NCBI GenBank assembly: GCA_021399445.1
Contig: JAJTUQ010000007.1
Location: forward strand, 496,001 to 560,000
Source of the DNA: Xylogone sp. PMI_703
Taxonomy: Eukaryota; Ascomycota; Leotiomycetes
Reading direction: 5' to 3'
DNA: 64,000 nt
Shown here: positions 1 to 11,062 of the stretch, piece by piece
Numbering within the stretch: the first letter of the stretch is position 1
Layout of the letters: each line of letters begins with the position of its first letter
The notes under the pieces: model-generated
Databases searched by the model: none
What the model was told of the DNA's origin: nothing
Seen by the model: only the letters and a program-made list of their open reading frames with translations
Translations under genes and position numbers: made by a program

Positions 1-1470
1 GTATATATTTAAACAGTTATCGTTTCCCCTAATCCAGTTTGAATCATACCCGAAAGTATGCACCCTCACATTTTTGAATGCTGGGTCTTTGGGAAGCCAT
101 TCCTGTGGCCAATAATGGCCAACTGAGTTGGTTTTACTCCATGTTTTCCTGGAGCCACCGCCTAAGCCATGTACAAATATGAAATCAATGAGAGGTTCAG
201 AAGGAGAGTAGAGGAGCGATAGACCAAGGCGCCCTTTAACATTATCAGAGGTATCATTAGTAACTGAATTAGTCTTATGGAAGAAGCTCCCCTTGGTTAT
301 AAGTTGTTCTCGACCTAACCGTGAGAGTAGCTCGGGTGGAGTTAGTATCCATCTATACTAAGGCTGAGCCTTACTGGAGACCTTTTTGAGTAATTAAGGC
401 GGGCATTTAACCCGACGTAAAAGCCGATACCAGCATTAAGGCATCATGCGACTACACTTACATTACTAAGGAATCGTACATCCTCCAATCGTAACACCAG
501 AATTCTGCTCACGTGATTATTTAACCTGTTTATACTGACACTCTGTGTAATTCAGTCATATGTTCGTGAAGATATAGTATCAAATTTGAAAAAGCGTAAA
601 ACTGATCCAGTTGATACAGCACATTAACTTTTAATTGTTGAGTATCTATTTTTGGTCATGCCACAGTTCCTGGGACTCAGTACAACGAGCTAAACGAAAC
701 TCAGACACCTTCAATATAAAGAAACAATTATATACTCGGATATATGGGTCCCTATTCTTGTGACTCGAAGCGTTTACTGTGACAGGCTATCTTTGCATTC
801 CTTGAACATTTGATGCTGGAAATTTTTTTTGCATATATCGTGCTTAAAGCTCCTAATTCTAACGCATTGTAAAGATTACTAGCAGTCTAGCTTAAAGCCA
901 GTACAATTATAACGAAGTCTTAGAGTTATACACTAATAAAAGCTTGGGATTTTAGTTCGAGATCTATAATGACGTATTTGTTTTGCACGTCAAAACCCGT
1001 CCTAGCCTCAGGAACCATAGCCTAATTTTTTAAACAATTTTCCAGGCCATAATTATAATCTACAGACTTGTACCATCTTCCACCGTCCGGTATAGCCCGA
1101 ATCTCACTATAGGTGGTAGAAATGTCTCTGAACTGGATAGGAGTTGCTTGAACTTTCGTTATAGCGATCTATTAACGCTTGGATCTGATCATTTTTCTGC
1201 TACTAAGTTAAAATAGAATTCTTCCCGATTCGGTATGACCGGCTTGACTGGTTAGTCCAGATCCAAATCGGCTCATCTCCTACCTTTTATATTGGATGAT
1301 GTTCTGCATGACTTTTCGCCTCTCAACCCGCTTAGAATAGCTCGGAGCTCAGTTTAGGAATTGAACGTTCATGGTTCGAATGCCGAGAAATAAAAAGTAT
1401 TTCCAGCTCTGGACCAGAGAAGATAATACGGGAGGAGCTTTGAGACCGGAAAACCATTTGCAAGTTAACA
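1..1470. other. AT-rich leader with no supported gene
   Basis: No reading frame here shows a recognisable domain or fungal splice structure, and stops are frequent in all six frames. A tRNA B-box-like string near 1371-1385 has no matching acceptor stem or A box. The last part is presumably the promoter and 5' leader of the gene starting at 1471. Confidence 0.5.
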
Positions 1471-2548
1471 ATGGATGCAATACCACTTCTCTCGCCAGAA
1501 GTCGTCGCAGAAGTGATGGAGGACCTCAAACAAGATTGGTTCATAGATAAAATTGACGAATATCGAGCTAAGCTCGCGTACATCTGGTCGCCTCCCAACC
1601 CAATAAACCCTAGGCACATCATGATTGAACTCTTCAGCACCCAGGATCCCCGAAAAAGAGGCCGTCAAATTCCGTACCTTAATGAGCGGAGGGAACATCT
1701 GTTCTACAACAAAGCCACAGTATTCTACTGGACTCAGTCGGCAACCGAGAAGATCGGTGGTAATGGACCGGTGATCTTAGGTGGTATCTGGAATGCATGG
1801 TCTAGAGCTCTGGACAGGGAACCACAAATACAACTTGATGAATTCTTTGCTGTGCCCAATAGGCGTTAAGGATAAGTATGCAAAGACAATTCCAGGGTTA
1901 CTACGAGTTCACGAACACATTTGTGCTCAGGTACGAAAGACTCAGCAAGAAAACAGCAGAGCTCTTACCAAATTTTGCAAGCCCTGGCCAGATCCAAGGT
2001 ACTTTAGACTACACCCGATCTGCAAAGCGCTTATAGTAGTATTCGATGACTTCAAGTCAGTATCCGCTGAGAAGCATACAGATGGTCTCCGTCACTACGA
2101 TGATGTTGCTCAGAATCAGAGTATTATATTGGTCCGAACGGGTCACGAAAACGGACTTAGCGCACTTATTAGCTTCGAGTCTTTGATGGATAAATGCCTG
2201 CCTCTCGCAAGAAGTGAAGATATGGGAGTCCACGATGTTATTCGAGTCCCTTTGCAAGTTGGTGTCCATTTTGTGGCCAGCCTTCTACTGCGCGAGGAAG
2301 CCGCATTTCCAGAATCTGTTATATCAAGTCCTCCTATATCGATGGAACCAGATCATCCGTTTATGAAGTGGGACAGGGAAGCCCACGATTATGGAGAAAA
2401 CCGGTTGGCACAGGCACAGGCACAGGGTAAGATTGAACCATTTGCAACAGCAGCAACTGTGCTGAAGAATGTCGTGCTGCTGAACAGGTTTGACATATAT
2501 CATCCAGAACACTACACTCCGGTTGATTTTAAGCTTGGTTGGATTTGA
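1471..2548 (+). CDS. Hypothetical protein, reading frame interrupted near 1850-1885
   Basis: Two coding-like segments in different frames appear to be one gene of about 340 residues. The first (from ATG 1471) is rich in acidic and aromatic residues and runs to a stop at 1869. The second continues in the +1 frame to 2548. A 34 nt intron from 1852 to 1885 would join them in frame (Phe-Ala then Thr-Ile-Pro-Gly), but its donor is poor and it is very short. A one-base frameshift in a decaying gene is the alternative. I recognise no domain, signal peptide or membrane segment. The second segment carries an Ala-Gln dipeptide repeat near residue 300. The deaminase at 3062 lies downstream on the same strand, with no evident link. 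Confidence 0.45.
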
Positions 2549-3061
2549 GGTCCAAACCACCCTGTTATTTGCTGATCATCCTTATTCTGAATAGAATGTG
2601 CTCAAACTGGAGGTGATGTAAATCAGCTCCGGTCGGGGCTCTGGAGAGTTTGATAGAGCAGCGAGAACAGATATAATCATGATATCTTGATAGATTGAAG
2701 AGATGGCTATATTCCACGCCAGTAATATTAGAGATAGCTATTTTCAGACAACATAGAGACTATAATCCTTTCTCTAAGGGAGACTCAAGGAAGTCCCTTG
2801 AGCATAATCTGGCTGGTTTATCAGCATGTCCAGGGTTCAGATCTCAGATCAGTTTAGAGCAGCAACTGCCCCGGTACAAATATGTAAGTAGAATTTGGGG
2901 AGGTCGAGATCGGTTACAACTAGACGAATCATGGCTCCGGATTTGGCGCCGACTGGCTGTACCTGACTTTCTCTTATGATTAATTGTATTCATCAACATT
3001 ATTCTTACGCTTTAGCTTAAAGAGTTTGTTACAAATATACCCGACTCTTTTACTCAGCTGG
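2549..3061. other. Intergenic, no supported gene
   Basis: A short open stretch at 2695-2979 on the plus strand has no domain and no splice context. It is probably the upstream region of the deaminase gene. Confidence 0.5.
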
Positions 3062-3598
3062 ATGGCTTCAGAATCATTGTATCCGAAAATTACAGCAGGA
3101 GATCATAAGAGCTATATGGAATATGCTCTTGATCAGGCCCGCCTTTCCCCACCAGCAGCTACAAAGTTTTGCGTAGGAGCTGTCCTTGTTGATGCAGATA
3201 AGAACGAAATTTTGTCTACCGGTTACTCGATGGAGCTTCCAGATGACAATCCCGAGGATCCTGGAAATACACATGCAGAACAGTGTTGCTTTATTAAGAT
3301 ATCTCAGAAATATAATCTTCCAGAAAGTCGGCTAGGTGAAGTCCTACCGAGGAACACTGTCTTGTATACGACAATGGAACCTTGCAACAGAAGACTAAGT
3401 GGTAATAAACCTTGTGTTGATAGGATATTATGCCTCAAAGATTCAATCAGACTAGTCTGTGTTGGCATAAGAGAACCTTCAAAATTTATTCACGAAAACA
3501 TAGGCATTGCTAGGCTAGAAAATGCAGGAGTAAGGGTCACATTGATAGATGGGATGCAAGATCTCATTATGGAAGTCGCAATAGCTGGGCATTATTGA
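3062..3598 (+). CDS. Cytidine/deoxycytidylate-type deaminase (Rib2 deaminase-like)
   Basis: A 178-residue intronless protein of the zinc-dependent nucleoside/pyrimidine deaminase fold. His71-Ala-Glu73 supplies a zinc ligand and the proton-shuttling glutamate. Pro107-Cys108 and Cys118 complete the site in the pattern EPCNRRLSGNKPC. The wide spacing of the two cysteines and the SGNKPCVDRI string resemble the deaminase domain of fungal Rib2 (riboflavin pathway) more than a classical cytidine deaminase; the exact substrate is inferred. The ATG at 3062 starts the conserved part. An upstream in-frame start would add 26 hydrophobic residues, which could be a targeting sequence but more likely is 5' leader. 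No Rib2 pseudouridine-synthase domain is attached, so this is a stand-alone deaminase. Confidence 0.8.
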   Translation: MASESLYPKITAGDHKSYMEYALDQARLSPPAATKFCVGAVLVDADKNEILSTGYSMELPDDNPEDPGNTHAEQCCFIKISQKYNLPESRLGEVLPRNTVLYTTMEPCNRRLSGNKPCVDRILCLKDSIRLVCVGIREPSKFIHENIGIARLENAGVRVTLIDGMQDLIMEVAIAGHY

Positions 3599-4027
3599 GC
3601 GAATGTGAGATGAAAATCCCATAATAATAGTAATGCTATGTCATGAATTCTCTCTCTTATACCATGCTTTGAATCCCCTCAAACTATCAGTAAACTGCTC
3701 TCAAAATCCGTTCACGCCTTCAGGACTATTTCCATCATTGATAAATCAATCATTACCCTGACACACTAGAAAGCATTAATTACCGAGACTTATCCGGCAG
3801 CTGGAACTTTTTCACATTTTTCTTAGTGTAACCCCGTACACGTTGCACTATCTACTCCGTAACTTGGCGGTCACAATTATATCGGTGAATCAGTACAAGG
3901 TTTGTAATAACTCGCTCCAGATAGGATGCTCCTATTATAGATATATTCGGCAATCAATAAGGGTATCTTTCTTTATCCTCGACTAAGAAAACACGCCAAT
4001 GAACAGAATATCGCCTGTGGAGCACTC
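3599..4027. other. Intergenic, AT-rich, no gene seen
   Basis: Nothing coding-like on either strand. It holds the 3' end of the deaminase gene and the promoter of the kinase gene. Confidence 0.5.
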
Positions 4028-5236
4028 ATGGACCGTCACAATGATGAAAACTTCAACTTTGATATAGAATACATGAAATTGGATCCTAACGTTATTGCCC
4101 GTTAGTTATAGTGCCTACAATTCTTATAGCTACTCTAACCAGACTAAAGAACTGCCCCAGAACTGTCGAGTGATCAGCGTTAAGAATCATGGAATTAGTT
4201 TCTGGGCCAACACAGAACGGATCGATGTCGAGCTAGCTGATGGAACGCGTCAATCATTTTTCATAAAAGTTATGGCGAAGGAGCAAGGTATGAACATGGC
4301 CAAAGGAGAGTTTGAATCAATGAGAGCTATATATGAAGTAACACCTCATTTTGTGCCCAAACCTATCGCTTGGGGATCGTATGGGGCTAAACCAAAAACA
4401 TACTTTTTCTTATGCGAGTTTCGAGATATGGCTATTGAAATGCCGGATCCCAAGGAATTCACTCTGCGTCTTTCCGAGCTACACAAAAACAGCAAGTCCC
4501 CCAATGGTAAATTTGGCTTTCACATACCAACGTATAGTGGTAATCTCCCTCAAATGACGGAGTGGGAGGATAGTTGGCAGATATTTTTTGAGAAGAGTTT
4601 AAGATTTGCTCTCCATCAAGAACTCGAAGCTAATGGTCTGGACCCGGAATTTGACATTTTAGTCCCAATTATTTTTAGTAAAGTAATACCGAAACTTCTA
4701 GGGCCTCTAGAGAGTGATGGTCGACGCGTTAAACCATCTCTCGTACATGGAGATTTATGGTATGGAAATTCCGGGGTGGATGTTACTACTGGTTATCCAT
4801 TAATCTTTGATGCCTGCTGCTTCTACGCTCATAATGAATGTAAGCCATTCTTCCAAGAACACCGAACAGAGAGCGTATGCTTATGTTACCTGAAAAAAAG
4901 ATGAGTTCGGCCAATGGAGACCAGCATGCAATAAGTTTGATGAGAAATACTTGGAAGAATATCACTCCCACAGCGACGGGCTAAGTCTTGACGAGGGTTA
5001 TGAAGGTCGGCTAGACCTATATAAATTGTATGCAGGAGATCTAACAGAATATCTACGTTGATACGAAGTTATGAACTAATAAGTCTCCAGGAGGTTTAAT
5101 GTTCATGTATCCGCACTTTTTAAAAGCAAAACGCTCAGGGGCCAGTATATCTACCAATCTTAACATTAATGTAACTACTATTGACCATAATAGGGTACTG
5201 AATGATATGAGAGATTTAGTTGCAAGATATGGATGA
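4028..5236 (+). CDS. Fructosamine/ketosamine-3-kinase family protein
   Basis: Five exons: 4028-4100, 4150-4839, 4901-5027, 5091-5144 and 5194-5236, giving 329 codons. The four introns (49, 61, 63, 49 nt) are GT-AG. The protein belongs to the fructosamine-kinase fold (APH-like kinases). Seen are the conserved string GISFWANTERIDVEL, the Lys in FFIKV as likely ATP-site lysine, the catalytic loop HGDLWYGN near residues 224-231, and the following IFDACCFYAHNE with the metal-binding Asp. Known members phosphorylate sugar amines attached to protein lysines and so start deglycation; filamentous fungi often carry expanded, uncharacterised copies. ATG 4028 is in frame with a second Met at 4073, either of which could be used. 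Every splice restores a family-like sequence, so the gene appears intact. Confidence 0.85.
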
Positions 5237-5620
5237 ATTGCGCGTCCGCGTAAACAAGTAGGTAATATCTATCGCTACAGGGTCACAAATAGCATAGCAA
5301 TAACATACTATACGCATTTGCCAGGCTAAATCTTATACTACTATTAGCGCTCTAAGTTTAAGATATTCTATTGCATTAGTCTGCAAACGATGCGACATAT
5401 TCACGCACGTTGAATATGTTGGTAGCATGGTGAACCGATGCGCTAAATCTTATATAAGCGTAGAGTTATCTGTCTGAATTGGTGTAGAATTGAAGAGCTA
5501 TAGCTTGATTTGATACATGAGATAGATATTGCATCTAGCCTCTATAAAGAAGCGACTTATTGAGGTCAAAAATCATCGAAAAATTGATACCCTCTTCAAG
5601 TCCATCCATGCAAGAGATAT
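5237..5620. other. Convergent 3' intergenic region
   Basis: It lies between the 3' ends of the plus-strand kinase gene and the minus-strand NmrA-like gene. It is AT-rich with no coding signal. Confidence 0.5.
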
Positions 5621-6798
5621 TTATTTCATAAGAGCGATCATTTCATTCTTCTTAACCCATTGTTGAAATGTTTCCAATGGTTCACTCAGAATCTGCAGGT
5701 ATTGAAAGTTAGCAGGCTGACCACTAGAACATTTAAGGCTCATGGAGATCGTCTCACTTCATGCCCAACCTCTATCTTCCCTTTCGGGAAATACCCGTAT
5801 TCAGTTACATATTGCATCGTCTCTACCATGTCATCCTGGAAGAATCCAGGAAGGCCCATAGCTGCTAGTCTGGCTTTGTACTCCTCCGTTGAACATTGTT
5901 CCAATACGATATCTAGACCTCCGTCTTCTCTTAATATTTTTACCATCTCGTCAAGCGAATACTCTCTCTCAGCACCACATATTTCTTCGCCTAGATACTT
6001 CTCACGGTTTTGAAATATGGCCCATACATATTTCCCAACATCTTCATTTGCAGATAATAGCGGAAACACCCTTGTACCTGGGACCGGAACGGATATCTTG
6101 TAGGATTGGGTGTCAGGTGCGGTTGGCTGTATCATGAAGAATACAAATGACGTAAAGATGCTAAGTGAGAGAAATGTCGATGGGATACCGAGGGACTGAA
6201 TGTATTCTTTGACGATACCCTTGCTATCGGAATGGGCGACTTTGGTGAGCTTTCCCTCCGTAACTATAATAACGTTAGCACATCAGCCATATCCAAGTCC
6301 AGGTCCAGGATTTCTATACTCTTGGAAACATAGGGCAGGGTACTCCAAATTAGATGTTGAACGCCAACTTCCTAAGGAGAGTTAATACATTATTGATGTA
6401 TATAGTTAAATAAGTAGTGACCTTAGCAACATCAGTAATATTTTTGCCATGCTGAATCTCTCTATCAACGCTCATATACTCTTGCCAGTTTGTTACAACA
6501 AAGGTAGCATAGGCATCCTTCAGAACATCTCTAAGGCTATCTTTATCATCCATGTCGGCCTGAAAAATATCTTAAGTATCAGTAACATTATAAGGAAAGC
6601 TGGTTTTGGGAGACCAACCTTTACCATGGTAACCCCTTTTCCCGCCAACGCAACCGCCGCTGGTTTCTCTACATCTCTTGTGACACCTCGAATGACAAAT
6701 CGTTGAGAAAGTGCAGCATTTTTTAAGAAAGTGTTGACTACTGATCCGCCTTGGTTACCCGTGGCGCCAAAAACTACAACAACTCTCTTTGTAGACAT
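5621..6798 (-). CDS. NmrA-like NAD(P)-binding protein
   Basis: Five exons on the minus strand: 6798-6619, 6559-6422, 6371-6320, 6263-5758 and 5692-5621, giving 316 codons. The N-terminus has a Rossmann beta strand and a dinucleotide-binding loop (VVVFGATGNQGGSV, about residues 5-18). It lacks the catalytic Tyr-x-x-x-Lys of classical short-chain dehydrogenases and matches the NmrA/HSCARG type: TRDVEKPAA after the loop, ATFVVTNWQEY, and the LIWSTLPYVSK strand. NmrA-type proteins sense NAD(P) redox state or act as reductases. Which applies here cannot be told. The last exon (from ILSEPLETFQQW) restores a normal C-terminus. Upstream there is about 870 bp without a clear gene. Confidence 0.85.
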
Positions 6799-7666
6799 AA
6801 TTTGAGTTCTTCAGGTTATTTGAGTAAAGTTAAAGTGCTTATGCTCTGAAATTGGAATCTGCACAACATAGAAATCAAGTCATTTAAATATTATCTAGCC
6901 ATGTCTCTAGAGTAGATTTCTTGGAGCAAATATTCCTCCGCTATCCATGTGAATACAGACGCCTCCATCAGCCTCCGGGTTGAGTATTAGACCGATCATG
7001 TCAATGAGCCAGGCTAATACACACAGTACCAGACATAGAGGTAATATTACTCCATATCCACACATTAAGGGAGACGTCATAAGGGTGGATTTAGGAAGAC
7101 CAAACGCCACTGGTGGTGGCGGCAAGGATCTTTCGGGTAGTTCAGTTGGCAGTCTCGCAGTGTATTGAAGTCTGGAAACAACAAAGATGCTACCAATCAT
7201 CGGCGTCAACCTATTCGGTGCCCGGCAACCGAATACCGAGTCTATTGGGAATAATTATGCTGCAACCCCAAAGCAGAGTAATAACCCTTAGAAGAGTCAT
7301 AAATAATGCTTAGAAAGGATATTTTAGTCTATATTAGCTTGATTCAACTTCAGTTTTTCGATTGATTTCTAATTATGCTACTATGCATAAATAATAATGT
7401 TCTTTCGCAGCCTTCTCAATCAATGGGAATGTGACAGCCTGTCGGATTAAAGTATTTCCATTTCCGAGGGCTCGGAACAAAGCATCATAATCCTATTTGC
7501 TCGGAGCCCACCTATGCCCTAATTATGTAATATTCTTGGCATTCCCACAAATACCAGGACAAAATTTGTGGCCCATAACCTCCAACGACAAACACGATCA
7601 TCAACCTTCGAGCCGTCTTCACGTTACCGGAGCATCCCTCATTGCCGAGTCTAGACGGTATTCATC
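6799..7666. other. Intergenic with one weak minus-strand open frame
   Basis: A minus-strand stretch at 7209-6907 encodes a Pro-rich segment followed by a hydrophobic helix (about LPLCLVLCVLAWLIDMIGLI), but it has no convincing start, splice sites or domain. It may be a remnant of a membrane protein gene. The segment from about 7460 is probably the promoter and 5' leader of the S20 gene. Confidence 0.4.
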
Positions 7667-8216
7667 ATGTCTCACCAAAAACTCGATAAGGAAATCGGCG
7701 AGCAGCCAGTTCGTAACGCCTTCTGATCATATTAGCATTAACTAATATGTTTGCAGAAAGTTCACCGCATCAGAATCACCCTTACCAGCCGTAATGTCCA
7801 GTCCCTCGAGAGAGTTTGCCGTGAACTCAAGGAGCGCTCCCAGTCTAAGGGCCTTACCTTGAAGGGACCAGTTCGCCTTCCAGTATGGAATATATACTTC
7901 AGCCATTCGTTATTATCTCTAACTTTCGATAGACTCAAACTCTCAAAATTACCACCCGTAAGACCCCTTGTGGTGAGGGTAGTAAGACCTGGGACACCTA
8001 CGAGCTTCGAATTCACAAGCGGTTGATTGAGTATGGATCTTCATCTTTTATTTTCTACGGCACTTATGCTAATACCACTCCAGTCTGCACGCTCCTACCG
8101 AAGTTGTCAAGTCTGTCATTGTCAACAGTAAGCAACCAACCATCCTATATTTGTATCGTCTCTAACACTTTGCAGTCGAGGCCGGTGTTGAGGTTGAGGT
8201 GACTATCGCAGCTTAG
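7667..8216 (+). CDS. rps20: 40S ribosomal protein S20 (uS10)
   Basis: Five exons: 7667-7708, 7757-7882, 7933-8030, 8084-8127 and 8176-8216, giving exactly 117 codons (116 residues), the normal length. It binds 18S rRNA in the small-subunit head. Conserved strings are [62 protein letters not shown] and [13 protein letters not shown]. All four introns are 48-53 nt, typical of highly expressed fungal ribosomal genes. Two points are odd. The residue after RLPT, normally Lys, is Gln. The helix after SRNVQSLE ([17 protein letters not shown]) departs from the usual fungal sequence. It may be the only copy or a diverged second copy; that cannot be decided from this window. Confidence 0.92.
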
Positions 8217-9018
8217 TTACCTACTTCAGTTGCTAGCTCAATAGTCAAGATACCCGCGAAGGTATTGAGTATTGTCAAAAGATGTTTATCGACATGACAC
8301 TTTATATCGAGCAGGAAAAATGAGTGAGACCATGGAAGGGAAAGGGGGCTTGCGTCAAACTGTAATTCTAGGCAGAAGGGATATGCCCCATTATTTCAGA
8401 TAGAATACAGACTGCATTGCCCATGACTCCTCTTAGAAAACCGACAGATTATGATTGCCTCGCGAGAATGAATTATACCCTAATAAATGCCCTTTATCTC
8501 TTATATAATCCTCTCTTCTTTTACGCTATGAGTTTTAACACCCTGGCAAGCCATCACGTTAGATAATACTTACTTAGGCACAGCATAGTGCGAACACTGG
8601 CTCTCCGTCACTGTTTTCTATTTGCGAACTAGCTTACCTGCATTCGATAGGGATGCTATATTATTAGCTAAGCAAATACGTACAGGATGTTAGGTGAAAG
8701 ATAGACTAGCGAAACTAGGATCTTCATAGTATTCCCAAACTTGATGTAACACGCAATGATCTGAAAATGTAGATCATGACTATTGTAGTTGCCGGGATAA
8801 ATGAACAGACGGCTTCTGTCGGATGCCTGTGACACTAATATGTCCGTAATGCATTAAGATCCATTGTCACGCTTTCCTCTTCCTCTGACAAATAAAGCTT
8901 ATAACTAAGTCATCACCGAGAAGACCATATATATTTAACCTAGTAGACAGATGTGTCACTCTTACCGTCACTAGTATTTAGATCTCGAAGGCTCTGATCC
9001 TGAACAGAACTGCATAAG
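8217..9018. other. Intergenic, no supported gene
   Basis: AT-rich DNA with stops in all frames. It includes the S20 3' end and the promoter of the tautomerase gene at 9019. Confidence 0.5.
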
Positions 9019-9444
9019 ATGCCAACCTACGTCTGTACTACAGCGGCGGGGAGATTAAGCCCCGAACAAAAGCAGAGAATCGTAGAATCCCTATCCGAGG
9101 TACACTCAGAGGAAGCAAATACCCCGAAATTTATCGTCCAAGTTATCTTCCACGAAGTTTTACCAGGGCAACACTACATCAATGAACGGCCCGTTACGAC
9201 GGACCAGGTGTGGATTCGAGGCGATATTAGAGCCGGCCGAACTGATGAGCAGAAAGAAGCAATGCTTTCGAGGATGGTAAAGCTATCCAGTGAGGCTAGC
9301 GGTATTGACCCGTCATTCTTCTGGGTATATCTGTGCGATATTCCTAAGATGGCAGAATTTGGAAGTATCATGCCTAACCCGGGTGGCGAAGCTGAATGGA
9401 TTGCCTCTCTTCCTCAGGATGTAAAAGAGAGATATCGATTTTAG
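9019..9444 (+). CDS. Tautomerase-superfamily protein, cis-CaaD-like
   Basis: A 141-residue single-exon protein. The residue after Met is Pro, the catalytic N-terminal proline of the tautomerase superfamily. The layout matches the cis-3-chloroacrylic acid dehalogenase group: His in SEVHSEEAN, paired arginines in RGDIRAGR, Tyr in FWVYLCDIP and Glu in KMAEFGSIMP, followed by PNPGGEAEW. These correspond to Pro1, His28, Arg70/Arg73, Tyr103 and Glu114 of cis-CaaD, so all six functional positions seem present. Fungal homologues rarely have a proven substrate, so hydration or tautomerisation of a small unsaturated acid is inference. A second family member lies tail to tail at 9650-10202. Confidence 0.85.
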   Translation: MPTYVCTTAAGRLSPEQKQRIVESLSEVHSEEANTPKFIVQVIFHEVLPGQHYINERPVTTDQVWIRGDIRAGRTDEQKEAMLSRMVKLSSEASGIDPSFFWVYLCDIPKMAEFGSIMPNPGGEAEWIASLPQDVKERYRF

Positions 9445-9649
9445 GATATCTTAAGATCAATAGATTCCAAGTTTGATGGAAGCAGGGAAATGCCCTAAGG
9501 AGTACTACTGCAGTTCAATTCATACAATCAAATTGGTTCGGCGTAGCACTTTAGAGTGCTTATCTTCTATGGTTGGGAATAACTCATCTCATGTCTTTGA
9601 TACTTGTAATTATCAACATATTTTGTCGTCTAGAACTCATTACAACTGC

Positions 9650-10202
9650 CTAAATATCCTTGAAGTCCTCACGCGTACTGAGCTCTTCCATAAGACCAAT
9701 AAAGTCTTCATCACCTTCATCTGCAAGCTTTTGAAAGGCTGATTTGTTCTCTCTCAGCCATTGGTGTTCTTCGCCTGCCTATAATTCAGATTGTTAGTTT
9801 ACAATTAATTGTCAGAGGAAAAGACGTCAGACTAACCTTTGGTCTCGCAAATCCAGCTTCTACAGCAGTTGTAAGAGCTCCTAAAACCCATACCGTACGA
9901 AGGGCTTTCTCACCCTCTGAGCCAACGATCTTCTCCCAGCATTCTATAACAGACATGCAGTGCTCATTGAACATTTCAACTGAGCGCTTCTCGGAGTTGC
10001 GAGTCCTCAAGATTGCGCGATTATACTTGCGCAACACCCCACCACGATATAATTTCATCTCCGATACATCTGTATAACGGACATTAACAAAATAGCTCGG
10101 GGTCCCAAATCTCTTTGCATGTGCAGCAGTAAGAGACTTTGCTAATTCTCCTTGTTGGGCATCAGTTAAAGGGGTTACATGTTCAATATCGTAGAGAGGC
10201 AT
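9650..10202 (-). CDS. Tautomerase-superfamily protein, divergent second member
   Basis: Two exons on the minus strand, 10202-9837 and 9778-9650, joined over a 58 nt intron, giving 165 codons. It begins Met-Pro-Leu-Tyr-Asp, keeping the N-terminal proline, and has a His (AAHAKRFG) at the place of His28 and several arginines (NRAILRTRNSEKR). The segment matching FWVYLCDIP of the neighbour reads VWVLGALTT, so the active-site Tyr is Leu. A Glu is still present in AVEAGFARP. The second exon gives an acidic helical tail ending EDFKDI. The convergent arrangement with the gene at 9019 suggests an old inverted duplication or co-inheritance. Activity is uncertain. Confidence 0.75.
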
Positions 10203-11062
10203 GGTTGCAAAAGGACTGAGGAATTGTTATGTCAGTTTAAATAAGTTGTCTTGAAGTCTATGCGATCTTTGTATAAGCTTATAGAGAGGCCAAGGGTTAC
10301 TTATAGAGCTTAAAATCACTTCTGTAGCCGATTACTGATCAGTAGTTAAACCACGAATATATTGATCGAAATCATTAATGTACTTGTTAGTAAACTTTAT
10401 CATTAATAATTGCTGCATCAGAAAGACCAGCCGCTCAGCTGCCCGTCTTTCTCGTACGAGTAGATATACGCAGCACAAGCAAGGAATGCGGCAGCTACTC
10501 GACCTCGGCTTCTCACGCTCACCAACATTACATATACCAAGCAACTTTAAAACCCTCCTTTAGTTTGTTCCTTCAGATTTTTCTTTGGTATTTTTTGGCC
10601 AGCTTACTATATTAAGTACCAGATACTGGCCCCTAAGAGAAGTATGGCTTTATTCAAGACAATTAGACTTAATAATCTAGCCAGGTACTCGTGTGGATTA
10701 CTTGTGTGTTTCTCGCCGTTTTATCTAATTTCTGGCTGCGGAATCATTTAACAAGTCGTTAAAATAACACGGAGACTTTATTGCAGTGTTGACACCTGTT
10801 TTCGACTTTTACTCATGAAACATGAAAAGATAAACTATTCAAGCAGGCCCTTGGAGAATTAAAGCACAAGCTCTACCGAAATGACCTAGAGCAAGTCCAT
10901 AGGGGCCCACTAATAGGGGGCGTTGTTTCTGCCTAAGGCAACGGAAGTATGTCGGTCTCTAATTCTTGCAAGGCAAACCGAGTTTTCCTTTCACGTCGAG
11001 AAAGTATCACAATATAAACCCTTTCCCATTGCAGAGAAGAGTCTTTTTGAAGTCTCATCGCA
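10203..11062. other. Divergent promoter region
   Basis: It separates the start of the minus-strand tautomerase gene from the plus-strand helicase gene. Short opposing open stretches at 10332-10563 mirror each other and show no domain. The 5' leader of the helicase gene is probably within 10920-11062. Confidence 0.5.

Noticed and set aside
1371..1385. GGTTCGAAT string resembling a tRNA B box
   Set aside because: No A box at the right distance and no acceptor or anticodon stem can be folded around it.
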